From Hyalomma asiaticum (taxonomy: Eukaryota; Arthropoda; Arachnida; Ixodida; Ixodidae): DNA of 64,000 nucleotides. Numbering within the stretch: the stretch's first letter is position 1; each line of letters begins with the position of its first letter. This document shows positions 31,391-43,296 of the stretch, one piece after another. The stretch lies in assembly GCA_013339685.2 (NCBI GenBank), contig CM023481.1, positions 243,866,716 to 243,930,715 on the forward strand. The letters are read 5' to 3'. Below the pieces are notes generated by a model. The model made no database searches. It saw only the letters and a program-made list of their open reading frames with translations, and had not been told where the DNA came from. Made by a program: the position numbers and the translations under genes.

Positions 31391-31944
31391 AAAGCAACTC
31401 CGGCGATTTTTCAGTGTCCACTGATCTCAATAAAATTTTCAATATATATTCTTCTCGGTACTGTAATAATATATGCCAAGCCAGACGGATGTAGGTTGTT
31501 TAGTTTTCCTGTAAATGAATTTTAAAATTTTTTAGTGGATTCTCGCGTGGTCCTCCCTGTGTTTTTGACGTTATCACCTCCGCGCTGCCTACCCGAGCCA
31601 ACGGGCCTTCAAAAGCAAAACGGCGGTACTTCAGCGCTCAAATCGTCACTGTCAAGATCAGAAAAGCTGGCATAACTCAATATATCGTCGTATGACCTCG
31701 CCACTGGCATATCTTTGGCGCCAGTTCCATATTTCTGGTGACAGGAAGGTTATGACATCACCACACATGCTGCACGAAGCGTCTGCCCATTTCGGTTTCG
31801 GTTTGAAGACGACTTTCAGTTTCTTATCTAAAATTATTGGTGCTTTTCTGGGCAAACTGAACCACCCTGGCGGTTATAAGACCATCAGTACCATTGGAAA
31901 ACTTTGATATCAGAACATCGAGAAAAAAACGCTGGAGTTGCCTT
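31391..31944. mobile_element. TTAA-type MITE (554 bp)
   Basis: TTAA flanks both ends (31387-31390 and 31945-31948). The ends are inverted: AAAGCAACTCCGGCGATTTT on the left, and the complement of the right reads AAGGCAACTCCAGCGTTTTT. TTAA duplication is typical of piggyBac-group (or Kolobok) elements. The interior has no transposase. Confidence 0.78.
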
Positions 31945-31948
31945 TTAA

Positions 31949-34726
31949 GGCCTGGATATCATGCACATTATACCTTAGTCATGTCCGCTTTGAATTTAGG
32001 GTGTGTTTGATATATCATGTTTCATGATTGGTCATTGATTTCACGGGGGATCTTTTTTTTTTTTTTTTCTGATAATTTTCTATAATTTTGGAACCACTCT
32101 CTTTTAAGGTCACTCAAAATGAGACATTAAAGCTCTCACCTTAATGAGTGGGACCATTGCTAGCAAAAACAACAGTATTCCTGTTATGATGGCAAGTCAC
32201 CTTACAACTGTAAATCAAACAAAAATGATGCAACACAGTCCTCAGTTTCCCAGTTTCACTGCTACCAACCGCACCCCCCTGGTTCCGCCTCTGCCCTTGC
32301 AAGAACACGCAAAACAATGACAATGGCAACCATCCTGCTAATCAACCAGGTCCCACAGACTCACAAATGAACCTACCTAACGGTTCAACAATGTTTACAA
32401 AGAGGAAAAGCAAGATGTTGCTGAAACAGACACAGTAAATGCACGTGCCAAGATGGTGCCGCTGCTAGACATTGCTAATGGAAACTTTATGGCGGTGCCC
32501 GGGAGGGCAGTGGAAAGGTCTATAAAAGTGACTCGCTTCTCTTCTATACATTTGATTGTGGTATTGAGGAACTTGAGAACTAGTCAAACATAATAATGCA
32601 CAACATAAAAATTTTAAGTATTAATCCTGTTGCAAATGTGAGCGCTGATGAGCTTCCGCTGGATCGAAAACTGCATTAGTCACACCGTACACCTTGCTAT
32701 GCCTACCATGTCATATCCGTGGTTCTTATTGGAGCTTTCATGATGGCGTGCTGTTCTCCTGTGCTTGTCACTCGTGAAGGGACACTCTTAGCCAGTCATG
32801 TTTGTGCAAAACGAAGCAGCGTCAAAGTTGTTTGTGTTGCAATTCTTGACGAGAACGTGGAGTCTTCTGAGTGTGTATAGACTGTCGGTGTCAAATGAAA
32901 CGCGTACAGCAGAGCATGTTTCAAGCATTAGGAACAGCACAGTGCGCGCTGCCCAGTCATCAGAGTTGATGGGCACGCATATCTGGTTTGGCGGTTCTCC
33001 GGATGCAAAAACTACACCGTGATGTAGTGACGCAGTGCATGATCGTATCTGTCTTTAATCACGACAGTGAAAACTGTGCCACGCGAACAACTGCTTGAGT
33101 TCATTCGGCGTAGATATCATTCAAAAGTTTTAACTGATTGTGCTAACGTACTCGCCCTCACCTGCGATATTTTAGCTTTTGTTTTATTTCATTCCTTTCA
33201 AACATCGGAACCAGAACCTAGGCAAAAATATCGCACTACTGGGGATGGTTCAGTGCTGCCAAACTGGATGTGAGTACCTCTGATGACTGGACGGCGCACG
33301 CTAATGTTTGAGCCACTCGCTCTGCTGTTCACGTTTCATTTGACACCAGTAGTACAGTACTCGCCAAATCAAACGCGATACTCCGAGCGCGCAGCTACCA
33401 ATGCTTTCCACGTTACCGATTTCCACTGGGGACATTGAGCTGGTTCGTTGTGGTACTGAATGAAAGCAAAAGACTCTGAAGCATAGTCATTCAGTTTGGT
33501 GCTTCTGCACGCACCAGTAGCAAAAAGTGCACAGGCCATCATGCAGTCAGAGTATCGTGTTCAATCACTGAGCACTGTACATGCTGGGTGTTCTACCTGC
33601 GCAGAGCCTACATGCTACTCACTTGCTTGGACACTTTATTGCGTACATCTTGAATTGCTGTATATGCCGAATGCTGCATACTTGAACACATGGCACTGCA
33701 CGTCGGACCGGTGTGAATGCCACCCGATTGCGATCCACATAACACAATACTGCTAGTCAGTCACGATGATAGCCTGTCGTCTGCACTTTCTGAATTGACA
33801 TACTCAAATGTGGGCGACAATGTACATAGTTTTACAGAGAACTCATCATAATTGCCACAGTTAGCAATAATGAAAGTGATATGCTCATATCCAATGAGAA
33901 AAAGAAAACGCGCAAGGGAAATACATGAAGTAGTGTCAGTCATTCCAGGGCGCTCACGATGACGTCATGAATCTCCTCAACCGATCATAGGTAGCTGCGA
34001 GGTTTGTGTTGCCACCCATGACGCACGCTGCACGTTTTTGCCAAAATAGTCATTTGCTCTTGGTTATGCAATTTTCGGCCTGCTTTCTAAATTCACCATA
34101 GGAAAAGCACAGCAACCTCCATTTCTTAAAAAAGTGCTTCAGTGTCCCTCTGAGGCCTTCACACAGCTCTTATACGCTTCTACGTTTGAACTTATGTGCT
34201 CTTCAGAAATCGCTACCATGCAATGAAAGTGTGAACTGCGCAGAAACTGCAACTATAATCTGTGTTCAAGCGGCAGGCTGGCATTACAAGCCCAGGAGCG
34301 CACAGTCTATTTTCCTAAATGCACATTGAAAACTGTTTATAACCGGTGATCACCACATGGTGGTGTGGTGAGGAAAGAGCTAGAAGGACGCCAAAGGCAA
34401 ACAATTTTTAGAAAGATGGTTCAACACTTGAGAAGGTCTAGAACGTCAATATTGCCGCAGGTTCAACTGCAGAAGGTGCACGTCACTTCCTTTGTTCGAA
34501 AAGCCGCCACAATAATGCTAGCAAAACTCTCAATGTAACGCTAGACTGCATGTGGCACCATGTCACATGCAAGAGGACTGGTGGCTGCTGACCGGCACAA
34601 GACAGGGGGCGATTAGAAGAAGTGGATGAAGTTCAAAGGGTGACTAGCGAGGGACGCTTCTTAGTTGAGGATTTTTTGAGTTAGCAGGCACAGGTTTGCC
34701 TTGAATAAATAGTTTGAGAAATAGGC
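31949..34726. other. No gene recognised
   Basis: It has a poly-T tract at 32053-32068. AGGGACACT-type ends occur near 32777 (+) and 34139 (-), perhaps belonging to a worn MITE. Short ORFs (for example 33496-33756) lack domain signals. I looked for TOPBP1 upstream exons here and found none. Confidence 0.45.
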
Positions 34727-35803
34727 CCTGCATTTGCTTGTGACAATATTATGTACTATCGGCCAAGAAAGTAAACGGACCACGGCTCCAGCGGCCGGAG
34801 CAGCTGCCTGGCCACAACGGGGCGCTGCTGTCTCACTCCGCGCTCTTGGTGCGAGAGTGCTGTGGGTAACGTCAAGCTTCTCCTTCACTCTCTCGCTCTG
34901 TCTTGTAACACTTGATAAATTGTCTAGTGTGTCGTACGGTTGCTCTGCTGCTGGTGGTCAGGACGCAAAGTACCATGCATAGCCGGTATTCAACACGTGG
35001 CGCTGTCTCGCACTAGCCGACGGCCGCCGCGCTGGAGGTGTTAAAACTGCGCGGCAAGCTTCCCTGGTGCACAGAACACGTGACACCCTCTAACAACACT
35101 AACTTGCTGCACAAGGTGGGGCGGCAAGATCTTGAGCACATCTCTCATCGTCAGTGCGTCCCCATCTGGTTTTAAATTTTGTGGCCTTGTATCTGGCATC
35201 ATCTGATCGTAGAAAGACGTGTAACCACTTACAGTTTCCAGTAATCTCCCTATTGTAATCGCCCTAACGATGTAACGAGTGCGCACAGAGAAAGCCACGG
35301 AGTGAAAAGAGGATGGTGCCGCAGCCTCGGGAGTCAAGCCGGGGGCAAGCCGATATAGCTGCGGCCACCATTCCTGCGTCGCTGATTGGTCACGTTGGCT
35401 TGCGCCAGCCGGACAACATCACAAAACCATTCTCTGCCCAGCAAGGAAACCTTGACGGGTGTGGGTGGTTGTGCTCGTGGTTGATTCCCTGCGGCCGTCA
35501 GCTGCTGCGCGACAGCGCCACATGTTGAATACCGGCTATGCACGATTTCTTGCATCGCGACCACCAGCAGCAGAGCAACCGTACGACACACTGGACATTT
35601 TATCAAGCGTGACAAGACACAGCGCAAGAGTGAGGGAGAAGCTTAACGTCATGCAGGGCACTCTCGAACCAAGCGTGCGGAGTGACACAGCAGTGCGCTG
35701 TTATGGCCAGGCAGTCGCTCCGGCCGCGGGAGCCGTGGTCCATTTACTTTCTTGGCCGATAGTACATGAGCACTTCGTTCACTGAGAAATTTATGTAAAT
35801 GCA
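34727..35803. mobile_element. Foldback (long inverted repeat) element
   Basis: Two arms of about 300 bp (34727-35033 and 35493-35803) are inverted copies. The shared landmark GTACTATCGGCCAAGAAAGT is at 34753 and its complement is at 35747-35766. The inner landmark GAATACCGGCTATGCA is at 35527, its complement at 34974. The spacer is about 460 bp. The arms are roughly 75-80% similar by eye, much older than the foldback element at 9774. No transposase and no certain target duplication. Confidence 0.75.
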
Positions 35804-36402
35804 GGACAAGATTTGCGCCACTGGTGGGATATTCTGCTAACTTGACGCATTGATGTAGTCGAGTCTCAAAGGAAAAACCTTCAATCACAAAAAGCCATGG
35901 TTAGTGGGGAGGCACTATTCGGTGAGGCCAGCTACGTTGTCACAGAAACAGGTTTCTGACAGCAGCATCTGCTCGGAATAGCTCAACACCCCTTCTGTCC
36001 TGCCGGCTCCTACCTTTCACACAGCTGGCTGGACTATCGGCCAGCAAAGAATGAAAATGGCGAATCGATGTCAATAAAATTTGTTATGCAGGCGGTTTGA
36101 AGGGTTCGAATAGATTTCTGACAACTAAAATACAATTTTCATTCAAGCTACCGCTAGGCCTTTGCTTGGCAGAAACAAGCACTGTGGCTTTTCTTGAATA
36201 GTATTTTAACAGTGCACATCCACATACTTGCCTTTAGTGTCCCTTTAACGTAAGCTACTCTAAAAGTACTGTTTGACCACATGGCCGGTGTTCAATTGGC
36301 AGTAACTTCCTTTCTTTTTCCACTCTTTCTCTTGTATAAAGGCAAGAACTCAAATCTATTTATAACGTTGGTTTTTCTGCTCCCTTGTTTTTAAACTTTC
36401 AG
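35804..36402. other. Intron sequence upstream of the TOPBP1 exon
   Basis: Presumed intron of TOPBP1. A MITE-like end (TTTAGTGTCCCTTTAA) lies at 36235-36250. A polypyrimidine run and TTTCAG acceptor precede the exon (36397-36402). Confidence 0.55.
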
Positions 36403-39400
36403 GTACCAACTGCTGAACGTAAGCAACTACAGGCCCTTGTAGAGGCGAACGGAGGCTCATATTCTGGCCAGCTGCATTGCAAGAAGACAACCCATGTGGC
36501 TCTTTTGGATGCATCTGGGGAGAAGTACAACTATGCTCGCCTCTGGAAGCTGCACTGTGTCCATATCCGCTGGCTATATGAAAGCGCACAAGCAGGCTAT
36601 GCCCTTGATGAGTCGCTTTATGCTTTGGAACCATCTGATATTCGCAAAAGGTCAACACCTAATCAGTCTTACGCAGATGATCGTTTGCCTTCATGGGACT
36701 GTAGTGTCATCAAAACGGAAGAGTTCACTCACATAAATGATACTGCACGCTCAAATGAGAACACTTTGAGCCTGCGTGAGGCCAAGCCAAAAGATCCAGT
36801 TGATGATATTGATGTTGATAAATTGTCATCATGCTGTGGTCAGTTTCTGGATGGATGCTGTGTACTTCTGTTGGGCTTTGCCCAAGAAAAACTTGACAAA
36901 ATGCGAAAAATTGTCAATGCTTGTGGAGGAGTGAGACTTGATGAATATAAGGAAGAAGTTACCCATGTGGTAGTGGCTGAAGGTCCTCACCTCACTTCAG
37001 AAGTTATGAAAATGATCAAGAAGCATGGTGGTTCACCTTATGTTGTGTCTGCATGGTGGTTTGCTAACAGCTGTGCGTCAGGCAAACTACAAAATGTTGA
37101 CGCATACTTGCTTGCAGAGTTGCCCTCTAATGTTGGAGGTGGTGAGCTGCCTGCAAACTGTATGTCCAATACCACAGAGACACATAGAAAATCTCTTCCA
37201 CTAGACAGTGCAAATCCATTTCCAAATGATTTTAGCGATATTGTGGAACAGTATAGGGTCCCCAATAATGTTAGCATGAATGTTGGGGATGATGCACCCA
37301 CTCCTCATCATGGCAAAAATGGTGTGGCAAATGCTGTGTGCCGCATGGAGAAAAGTGCAGCACTGGACTCTCTTGAAGTCAGCATGAAAAACAGCATTAC
37401 AGATGGCAAGCTGGTGGAGAAATACAAGCCTCCTGATGCACTCTTCACGGGTATGATTTTCAGGATACATGATTTCAAAAAAGAAGATGAGTCAATTTTG
37501 GAAGAGTACATCACACACAATGGAGGAAAAATGTACATGGGTGATAGTTCCAGGAAAGATGCACAGCAGCTGGTAGACATTGTGCCACTTGTTATAGATC
37601 CTATAAACTACAGCTCACTTGATGGCTTTTTGGTAACATACTGCTGGCTAGAAGCTTGTGTTCACAAAGAATCTTTGCTTCCGTTCGAAGAGGATCCATT
37701 GTTCCGGCCATTCACAAAGCCCTCCACAAAGGATCCTCTGCGTGATTGCGTCATTTCCTTCAGTCAGTACAGCAAACCAGAACGACAGTTTCTAGCTCAC
37801 TTGGCTGAATCATTTGGGGCAACCTGCCAGGAATTTCTTGTGCGGTCAGTGCGTCGTAACAATGAACGGAAGCTTTTGCCAAACACTCACTTGATTGCAC
37901 GAGAGCCTGAAGGTAATAAATTTGAGGCAGCTGTGAGTTGGGGCCTGCCTGTAGTCACCAAAGACTGGCTGGTGGCTAGTGCAAGGTATGGTGAAAAAAT
38001 GGATGAGGGCATGTTTTTGCTAAGTGAACCCGCTCACCTGTCTCTTAGTGCCAAGTCTTCATCTGCAGTGAGCAATGTACTTCCTGTGAGTAAAAATGCA
38101 TCATCTGCAGAAAAACACAGAGTGCAACTTGATGATCACAACAGCACAACCCTTCCACCTGACAAAGAATTACCTAGTGCACTTGAAATGGAAGCTGACA
38201 ACTTCGAGATGCTGCCATGTGAAGAAGACACCGGGCAAGATTTGGAAGCTTGCACAGTTCAGACTTCAGAATCCCGTGCTACTTCATTGTGCAGGGAGCC
38301 CGGAAGTTTTTCTGCTCATGGCCAGTCTGTTGTCAATGGGCAAACTGATAATGCTACTGATGAGAGAAGCAAGCTTGTAGCTCCTGAACCAGCAAGGTTG
38401 TGCACACCTGATGAAAAACTGAGAGTTTCTGCTGCTGGTTTGTCGACTCCAGGGAGCTTTCTAAAAAGTCAACGTATTCGAGAACTTCTTTCGGAAAGCC
38501 ACAGTAGCATGACCAGTAGTTTGGCCAGTGCGGAAGCTGGCAGTGAAGATGAAAGCTTCCAACAAAGCATAGATTCTTCCTACAAGCCAAAGCTGAACAT
38601 TGCAGGCATTGAAGGGAACTGGGCTTCTAAAGAAAATGTGAATACTCCAAGAAGATCACGTAACTTGTCTCTTGGAAAACAAATTACTCGAAACTTTGGC
38701 CAGATCCTGGAACAGTTTGGTGTCAATGAAGATTTTAATGATGTCCTGGACAGCCCAAGCCCTATACCGCCGGCCGAGCGAGTACACGGTGTCCAACCAA
38801 CATCACGTCCACTTGCTGGAGCAATCATATGTGTGTCAAAAAGGCTTTCACATGTCCAAAAAGAGCTAGGAGACATTGTTTCTGAGCTAGGCGGGGAATT
38901 CATTTCTGCGTACTCAGATCGTTGCACACACATGGTACACCAAAGCAAGCCTGGAGAGGTAGTACCACGGGAAGTGCTTAGAGCTAGAGAACAAGGTAAA
39001 CGGCTAGTAAGCTCAGGTTGGGTGTATGCTTGCAAGGGCTCCGGTTCTTGGCTTGATGAAGCAGACTTCCCCAGTGCCCATTATGAACGACTTTCTCTTG
39101 TAGGCCATGTTTCAACCATCCTTGTTCCTAAGCAGCGGTCTCAGCACAGCACTTCTTCACAGGCCGGCTCACCCAAGCACCCTGCATCGCTTCCCCACAG
39201 CGAAGTCTGCTTGCCAAAAGAACCTCAGAGCATGGAACCACAAGCTCGGAGGCTCACAGAGAGCCAGGAAAAGATAAATGATCAACTGGATGAAATCATG
39301 ATGGCTGCAAAAGCAGCAGGGCGACGACGGAGCTTACGGCCAGCTCCAGCCCCTGTACCTGCATCACCAATTCACCCTGTGCTCACGGCAACAGATTCTA

Positions 39401-39939
39401 CAAAACCATCAGTAATTACTAGCCTTCCCTTACCCGACTCAGAATCCCAGTTTGTTGGCATCACCTGGGATGACCCAACACGAAGAATGGAAATGGCTAG
39501 GCTTGCTGGAAAACTGGCCGAGATGGAACCTGCATCACCGCCAGCAACAGAGCATTCCCCTGACAGAGTAGATGATAATGTATTCGAGGAAGCAGAGCCA
39601 GTAGTGGAGCCACCTCCTAAGGTGTTTGTGATTTCTGGCTTCTCAGATGAGCAGAAGATCCGCTATGCATCAATCATATCTAAACTGAATGGTGTACTGC
39701 TTACATCCAAAGCCTACAATCCAGAGATGACACACCTAGTCCTGCTACAGGCCCTAAAGAATGAACGCTATCTTGCTGCTCTTGCTTCTGGGAAATTTAT
39801 ATTGCATGCGGCTTATTTAGACGACAGTGCCAAGGCCGGAAAGTTCTTGGACGAGGAGGACTATGAATGGGGTGGCCCTTTCACTGAAAGCTGCCTTATG
39901 AACCTCTCAACTGCATCAACAAAAAGCCATAAAGGCAAG
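36403..39939 (+). CDS. TOPBP1: TOPBP1 (DNA topoisomerase II-binding protein 1), large internal exon
   Basis: Nuclear scaffold that reads phosphorylated partners through BRCT domains in replication initiation and activates ATR in the DNA damage checkpoint. This 1179-codon exon begins in phase 0 after TTTCAG and ends AAG|GTAAGC. It starts inside BRCT2 (ERKQLQALVEANGGSYSGQL). BRCT3 follows at about 36830-37115 (DGCCVLLLGF) and BRCT4 at 37440-37690. BRCT5 lies at 37738-38010 (VVTKDWLVAS), BRCT6 at 38803-39075 and BRCT7 at 39620-39890. Before BRCT7, GITWDDPTRRMEMARL (39457-39504) matches the ATR-activation region with its essential Trp (39466-39468). The frame is open throughout. The N-terminal part (about 190 residues in vertebrates) must lie in exons not found here. 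Confidence 0.93.
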
Positions 39940-41390
39940 GTAAGCTAAGTTTCATATATGTGCTGTTTGTTTTTCTTTTTTTCTTTCCTTTCTTCTTTTT
40001 TCCTAATGCCTTTGAGTGCAGGACTGTTTAAAGTCCTTTCCGAATCCCATTATGTAGAGCTGCATGTATTCATGTGGTGCTTGTTGTACAGCTGTGTAAG
40101 GGAAGATATTAGTTGTGATGCAACTGCTGGAAAATCCCACGTCACAACCAGACAGAAGCATAGTGGGGATGGCATATTGGGTATGTGTTTCTAATGAAAT
40201 TTCTGTCTACCACAGGATACAGAGTATTTATAAAACGTTTGATACACGCTTATCTGGCGCTCACCTTGGCTGAAATGAAAGGCATGCCCCCCCCCCAAAA
40301 AAAAAATGTTCCTGGCTATGCCAAAGCACTGCCACAATACTGCCACAGCCACTGCCACGGCAGACAACACAGTCTTTGTTTGGCTGCTTGTAATTGGCGT
40401 ATGTTCCACGTCAAATTCTTCCACATTGCAGTTCTCTCACTCCTCAGTTTGTGTATGAAAAAGTACGCTTTTTTCTCTGTTTATTTCACAATACTGCAGA
40501 CCAGCATGGCCTAGGAAGGAATGGGATTACAACCAAATGAAAAGGAGAAAAACAATTTGCAACAGCACTCATACCACATGCAATGTGACAGTTTTGCCGA
40601 AACAAAAGAAATTGGACAAAATAATGAACAGCACTGATAATTTTCAGCAACACTCGCACGATAGGCAATATGACAGTTTCACTGGGCTAATATTTCCTGA
40701 TACACTGCCGCATTTCTCCTCAGGCTGCTTCTCACAAAGACACTTGAGGGTCCCGAAATGGTTCTTTGATGTTGTGTTTTTGATTTGGCTACATGGTTAT
40801 GGAACCACTTGCACCATAAATTACTATATTTTCCGGTGTATAAGACGCACCTTTGTATAAGACGCACCCCCAGTTTTCACAAGTTTGCATGAAAAAATTA
40901 ATATATAAGACGCACCTATATTCACTCACTTCCCGCAAAGAAACTTCATAACGTGGGGTTGAGCGAGCCTTGTAAAATGCCGTACTTACGTTTCTGAGCG
41001 CTAGTCCGTAATAAAACTTCTACTACACCAAACTTGCGAGAAAAAATAATGCACACCCACTGAAACGTTCCGCATGACTGCAGGAAAAACATTTTATTCG
41101 TCGAAGCCCTCAAAGTCCTCCGACGCGGTTTGGAATACCGTATTTACCCGCATAATTTGCGCACCCCTAATATTTAGCCAGCTTTGCAAAAAAAAAAAAA
41201 CGAAAACTCACATATTTTGCGCTCCCCGTTCCAAGCTCGCCGGCGCGCACGCACAGACCAACAGCCGCGCCCCTCGCTGCGCAGGCGAGCGCAGTCATAC
41301 GCAAAAGGGGCTGCGAGTGCGATGCCCCTTTTTCCGATTCTTTTCTCCGGAAGCCCCGCGAAGCCCAAAGTACGGTCGCTAGAATAAAAG

Positions 41391-41456
41391 CATGCGATTG
41401 GGGGCGAAGAAAACGGCTTGGGGGCGAAGAAAACGGATTGGGGGCGAAGAAAACAA
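41391..41456. repeat. 20-bp minisatellite, three units
   Basis: Three tandem copies of GGGGGCGAAGAAAACGGATT (with one or two changes per unit) lie inside the pogo-like element. Confidence 0.85.
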
Positions 41457-41529
41457 AGCACGCCTCATGCATCCGGTTGCGGTATAGCTATGCTCGCCGT
41501 CGGACATCCACGATGCGTATTTTCGCGCA

Positions 41530-42230
41530 AGCATGTGCCAGAATCTGCCAGCAGACTTCAAGGACAAGCTTGAGAGATTCCAGGCTTTCGTTAAGAAAGC
41601 CATTGAAGACGGTGGCCTCGGCAACAGCCATATAATAAATATGGACGAGGTGCCACTTACGTTTGACATTCCGATGGAAAGGAATGTGGCACCTAAAGGT
41701 GACAAGTCCGTCACCATCAAAACTACCCAGCCACGAAAAAGCGCACTTCACGGTTGTGCTTAGTAACGTTGGTTGTACTCGCATGTTGCGCCGACGGGCA
41801 AAAACTTCTGCCAATGATAATATTCAAGCGGAAGACGATGCCGAAAGAGCCCTTCCCACCTGGCGTCGTCATAGAAACGAACGTGAAAGGCTGGATGGAC
41901 GAAGAGATTATGGGCAAGTGGCTTGAAAAAATGCTTTTCTAAGCAACCGGACAGTTTTTTTCATGCGAGGAAGGGCCTCCTGGTCTTGGATAGCATGCGG
42001 GCGTGGAGCTCACTTTGAAGTGCATCAAGGCGAAAAACTGCACTGCTGCTGTTATCCCGTTACTTCTCTGCTGTTATCCCAGGCGGGATGACGAAAATGC
42101 TTCAGCCGTTGGACATCTCGGTGAACCGCAGTTTCAAGGCTTTCCTGATACGTTAGGGAAATACGCTCAGCGCGGACCAACCGAACAGATGAAGGTGCAA
42201 ATGGCGACTAGCCCCACTCACTGAACGACA
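41530..42230 (+). pseudogene. Pogo/Tigger-type DDE transposase remnant
   Basis: Cut-and-paste transposase of the Tc1/mariner superfamily, CENP-B/jerky branch, acting on its own terminal repeats. DDE landmarks appear in order across frames. HIINMDEVPLTFDIP (near 41629-41673) holds the first Asp, and LACCADGQKLLPMIIFKRK follows (41780-41836). LLVLDSMRA holds the second Asp (near 41980). GGMTKMLQPLDISVN (near 42086-42130) has the third. At least three frameshifts separate them, and the N-terminal DNA-binding domain is lost, so the copy is inactive. Confidence 0.8.
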
Positions 42231-42649
42231 GCGTGGCCGGCATGGCGGCCAAAGCTGAGCCGATCCCGTCGCGCACCTATCGCCATCTTACGCCAATTTC
42301 ATTAACTGAGTACAGTTCACTATGGTGCAGCCTCCGAAACTCGCGCAGCTTCAGTGAGCTGGGAACTCGCACAACAACATACTTCTTTTTTTATTTTCCG
42401 TTTATGTACTTTGGTTTTGTTGTGGAACTGTAGTACCGGCACGTTGAGTCTTCGTTATTATAATTATGACGCATCATTCGCATCGGACTGCTCTAGTCGT
42501 TTAAAAAAAAAGAAAGACTCATCAGCATCAACACGAGTTTCTCCCAAAAGAACTACAAAAAAAAGTACGTATAAGACGCACCGTTGTATAAGACGCACCT
42601 CCGAAAATTTGGGGAAAAAAACGCGTCTTATACACCGGAAAACACGGTA

Positions 42650-43230
42650 AACGAAGCATCTTTAGCTGAGACAACTGCAGGCTTGTTTTTGTGTCCTCCT
42701 TAGCAGTGTTGTTTCCCCTGAACTCGCTTGGCTATGCTTCCCATGGCAGCGGCTGTGATGAGTAGGGGAAAAGTTGTTGCCGAGGCCTCAGAAGCAGCAC
42801 AGTCTCCGAGATTTCGTGCACCGGCGGCATGAATACACTGTTCAACTCTGCGCCACCAAGTGGCACGATTCAGGCAGCTGCCTGCAAATAACAATCACCT
42901 AGAAGCATAACGGCCAAAGTTGTAGTGTCTTAGGGCCGACTTACAGCCCCAGATGTGCAGATTCCGTTTTTTATCAAATAGAGGAATCTCATTGAATTAA
43001 CGTGCTACAACTCCACTCGCGTGTTGCCTTGCACAAGTACACGATGTTGCAGCTTGACGTGTCTCAGTCTCAAGACTTGCAGCCTGCAACACTGCAAGCG
43101 CGAGTCATGGTTGTAAAGAAAAAATAAACCTGATCAGCACTGGTAATGCAGATGACGTTAATGTGCATGGCTTAGGAAGAGCCTGGAGAAATCCCAGGAC
43201 ATAGTAGGAAGCTGAAATTTATTGTGATCA
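42650..43230. other. No gene recognised
   Basis: Intron sequence between the pogo-like element and the LINE. A minus-strand ORF (42700-42894) reads WWRRVEQCIHAAGARNLGDC but I do not recognise it. Confidence 0.4.
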
Positions 43231-43296
43231 TCCCTTGATAGATGTCCCAGGGCATAGAACGCTTGTTCCAGTCTCTGCAATTTTTCCAGTTTTCCT

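Larger units (their letters stand above)
40824..42647 (+). mobile_element. Pogo/Tigger-like DNA transposon with TA target duplication
   Basis: The ends are inverted: TTTTCCGGTGTATAAGACGC near 40829 and its complement at 42621-42640, bounded by TA on each side (40822-40823, 42648-42649). The motif GTATAAGACGCACC recurs several times just inside both ends. A decayed DDE transposase lies within. A second terminal-like sequence (CGTATTTACCCGCATAATTT, from 41139) inside the left half suggests a nested or chimeric insertion. Confidence 0.8.

Noticed and set aside
33067..33273. Possible N-terminal TOPBP1 exon
   Set aside because: The translation has no BRCT 0 or 1 features and no convincing splice sites.
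32777..34155. Possible MITE bounded by AGGGACACT-type ends
   Set aside because: The ends share only about 10 bp and no flanking duplication was found.
42700..42894. Minus-strand ORF with WWRRVEQC motif
   Set aside because: I do not recognise it and see no start context or neighbouring coding sequence.
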